Positions 7,301-8,094 of a DNA stretch of 8,094 nt are shown here, piece after piece. Each line of letters starts with the position of its first letter. Within the stretch, counting starts at the first letter, position 1. The notes under the pieces were generated by a model. That model made no database searches. It was not told the DNA's origin and was given only the letters and a program-made list of their open reading frames with translations. Location: positions 1 through 8,094 of the forward strand of contig NZAS01000153.1 of NCBI GenBank assembly GCA_002686195.1. Direction: 5' to 3'. A program made the translations under genes and the position numbers. This DNA is from Candidatus Pacearchaeota archaeon (GTDB lineage: Archaea; Nanoarchaeota; Nanoarchaeia; Pacearchaeales; GW2011-AR1).

Positions 7301-8094
7301 GTAAAATTGCTGGGTTTACAATAGCGTCTACAGGAATTACATCTACTGATATAGGAGTACACCCAACTGGACAAACTTATGCGTTCACGGCCGGGCCTGG
7401 AAATGAATTTAATGTAAAACATAGTGGACAAATAACAGGCTCAAATGTGTTATTTGATGGTGGTGAAATAGGTGGTTTTAAACTTGGTTCAACTTTAATA
7501 TCGAGTTCAAATGGTAATTTAATATTAAGTTCGGATGGTGTAATAACAGGTTCAGATGTTTTATTTGATGGCGGTAAAGTAGGTGGATTTACAATAGATT
7601 CACATAGTATTTCGAATGAAAATGTTAGATTGACTATTCATGAAACACCAGGTTTGGTTATTAAAAATAAGTTTGATGATGATGTAATTTATGTAGCAAG
7701 TAAGTCATTTACTGAAATTGGAGCTACTTATGATGAAGTGGTTAATGATGGATTTGAAACAGGTACTTGGTCTGCAGGAAGAAATGTTCTATCAACACCA
7801 ATAGATGCGGCTACGGCTCCATTTAGTTGGAGTATCCAAACAGTTGGTGAAGTTTCAGCGTCTGTTACTAATAGAAGTGGGTATCCAGATGCGTATAAAG
7901 CGTATGATAATGATAATACATTAGACTTTTTTGTAGGAGTACAACCAGTTGGTTGGTCAAGTGGAAACAGATATTCTTTTAATCAAATAATTTCGTCAAG
8001 TTGGCAAGGTGGTAACACTATATTTTTCGCATTTAATTCGAGAGTAAGTCATTCGTTTATAGCAGATGAGAAGCCAAGAGCTATGGTTACACAA
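4393..8094 (+). CDS. Giant phage structural protein, probably tail/tail-fibre (3' end outside window)
   Basis: The frame runs from ATG at 4393 to the last base without a stop: 1234 codons, incomplete. No signal peptide or membrane segment is visible. Residues 1 to about 185 look like beta-rich Ig-like modules (PQGKSSFLIGGSEFL, VELRLEILDAQGNSIY, APGDATLYIL). Residues 195-300 contain a charged stretch with a strongly basic patch at 217-236. Residues 345-400 are again beta-rich (FSGDIYRVKTYVRPKG). About 407-570 resemble a jelly-roll, carbohydrate-binding-like domain, from GYFDNQDTIDNNW to YLSDISITA. From about 640 on the chain is rich in Gly, Ser and Thr, with six IGGF/IGNW-type repeats (757-1073). 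A second lectin-like domain seems to begin near 1115 (DGFETGTW). Such architecture is typical of large tail or fibre proteins of T4-like marine phages; the exact virion location and receptor are not readable. No Shine-Dalgarno sequence precedes the start, only an AT-rich leader behind the late promoter. Confidence 0.8.
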   Translation, partial: METNIIKRQNLYQGLKDFDVLVDESTFLSKYFNVVELPEIIPQGKSSFLIGGSEFLKSNVELRLEILDAQGNSIYTEPVLNYTEGIFSRVSIEVYSDTAPGDATLYILSQLDPLTSDVDVPLEWEDAYNVRWTRPVFIDSVAPNSEPIFFHKQPTLSVNEIVKPYIVQTVATGSTVLTGSLSSESKPHDAYIGKAFKEEELIRDKIKDILLMKINSKESRKRGVGNYKRRGRAVRRSSPEIDKFIFSLKQKFGSDTKALSDFVGGELKIDTPLIDETVFELKPHHQVQPYSSEIIKVVNEDVVVPLDLVTVLDTLTKELIPVPLAEDNTFEISYPTPVTQSISTTNFNSYAELTLDNLRTFSGDIYRVKTYVRPKGSTSDYEVLADQVIENVEILVDENSISTKDRIGYFDNQDTIDNNWTIHTNYAHTVTGSLDYDSSQIIDSVKISGSMTPETNAIVFETTGSFDFIQDTYYTLTFDAYASGQSGLPPVMDIYVSGSAFGDTTQKNFKNVQQLGHKLGTLKTDENNFNFGKVVHPFVADITSTGKLIFLIRSGIFYLSDISITATAETGFSPDFMKLKLPMPGIFSERPQEFDFLAEFYDINNNIAETVVIKEGISFAGGNLFLSGTDNLLSGSMFMGSEINTGIEMAGVSSGFIRSIGYEGFAKAEDGSGQAGFIIYSGSVLPGSGDSYEGVGLELHDGVSGSMRFRTDLGVFEVKTPSFFLGSTNQFVSGADGNIEISSSNFHLSASGDVNMSGTITATAGDIGGFNISSDAIYSDSFLLSGSATSNEYFISSSNFNVKASGDITASAAKITGTVTADSGQIGNWQIIDGKLSGSNATLDATGAALFKTGDGPDDNPLSGYYVDFTPGDYYVRFGSNFAVSSSGVLIASGAVIEGQLTASTGLIGNWNIGSDSLWKLTGGKYTGMSSTGDTRFFAGADSLAESGSGVFNVKSNGQVTGSDVLFSGGKIAGFTIASTGITSTDIGVHPTGQTYAFTAGPGNEFNVKHSGQITGSNVLFDGGEIGGFKLGSTLISSSNGNLILSSDGVITGSDVLFDGGKVGGFTIDSHSISNENVRLTIHETPGLVIKNKFDDDVIYVASKSFTEIGATYDEVVNDGFETGTWSAGRNVLSTPIDAATAPFSWSIQTVGEVSASVTNRSGYPDAYKAYDNDNTLDFFVGVQPVGWSSGNRYSFNQIISSSWQGGNTIFFAFNSRVSHSFIADEKPRAMVTQ
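5041..5100 (+). other. Strongly basic patch within the structural protein
   Basis: Residues 217-236 hold 11 Lys/Arg, including RKRG, YKRRGR and RR, in a protein that is otherwise mildly acidic and Ser/Thr-rich. The DNA here is a purine-rich tract. The flanks (EEELIRDKIKDILLMK before, EIDKFIFSLKQKF after) look helical, unlike the beta-rich rest. It could be an inserted segment, a contact surface or a protease site; the sequence alone does not decide. Confidence 0.5.
5611..6105 (+). other. Jelly-roll / carbohydrate-binding-like domain in the structural protein
   Basis: Residues about 407-571 start with FDNQDTIDNNWTIHT and continue with alternating strands (IVFETTGSF, YYTLTFDAYASG, LIFLIRSGIFYLSDISITA). 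The order of an N-terminal N-x-W segment, a central YTLTFDA-like strand and a final FYLSDISI-like strand is that of CBM-like beta-sandwiches. Sugar binding for host recognition is an inference; no binding residues can be assigned. Confidence 0.45.
6661..7611 (+). repeat. Six IGGF/IGNW beta-repeat units in the structural protein
   Basis: Imperfect units begin at residues 757 (TATAGDIGGFNI), 817 (TADSGQIGNWQI), 897 (TASTGLIGNWNI), 957 (TGSDVLFSGGKIAGFTI), 1011 (TGSNVLFDGGEIGGFKL) and 1047 (TGSDVLFDGGKVGGFTI). Each has an I/V-T-(G/A) strand, a short turn, then I/V-(G/A)-(G/N)-(F/W) and another strand. Several are preceded by an FNVK-type strand (FNVKASGD, FNVKSNGQ, FNVKHSGQ). The pattern suggests a beta-solenoid or stalk as in phage fibres, which often trimerise; that fold is inferred. 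Confidence 0.7.
7270..7590 (+). repeat. Three closely related DNA repeats inside the structural gene
   Basis: The 48-base blocks at 7270-7317, 7432-7479 and 7543-7590 encode TGSxVLFxGG-type units. By hand alignment the second and third share 41 of 48 bases, and the first and third 36 of 48. Starts are 162 and 111 bases apart, both multiples of three, so gain or loss of units keeps the frame. This is consistent with recent in-frame duplication of the last repeat units. Confidence 0.65.

Noticed and set aside
4393..8094. Structural gene as a broken or read-through frame
   Set aside because: No stop or shift is seen in 1234 codons and domains follow in a sensible order; the missing end is due to the window boundary.

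Overview
The window looks like part of an AT-rich (by eye roughly 30% GC) tailed-phage genome, most likely a T4-like myovirus of the kind seen in marine samples. The evidence is a primase next to Mre11/Rad50-type recombination subunits (the equivalents of T4 gp47 and gp46), a perfect copy of the T4 late-promoter octamer TATAAATA, and a very large Gly/Ser/Thr-rich structural protein. No tRNA, CRISPR array, insertion sequence or integration module is visible. The host cannot be read from the window.

Layout. Bases 1-89 hold the last codons of an upstream plus-strand gene. A DnaG-type primase (70-1017, GTG start) follows and overlaps by 4 bases (ATGA) a 1048-residue protein (1014-4160). That protein carries a complete Mre11/SbcD-like nuclease and a complete Rad50/SbcC-like ATPase in one chain. 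A 61-residue ribbon-helix-helix-like protein lies on the minus strand (4153-4338), tail to tail with the fused gene and overlapping it by 8 bases. A 54-base gap (4339-4392) carries the late-type promoter. A giant structural gene then starts at 4393 and is still open at the window end (1234 codons, no stop); it is probably a tail or tail-fibre protein with N-terminal beta modules, a lectin-like domain and six beta-repeat units.

How it fits together. The first half is a replication/recombination module: the primase makes primers, and the Mre11-Rad50 enzyme processes DNA ends for recombination-dependent replication. The second half is the start of a late structural module. The small predicted DNA-binding protein and the late promoter sit exactly at the boundary, so this junction is the most likely regulatory point in the window.

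Most interesting points: the single-chain nuclease-ATPase fusion, a Gln in place of the usual metal-binding His in nuclease motif I, the loss of zinc ligands in the primase, the minus-strand ribbon-helix-helix gene at the module boundary, and repeat expansion with a codon-use shift in the C-terminal part of the structural protein.
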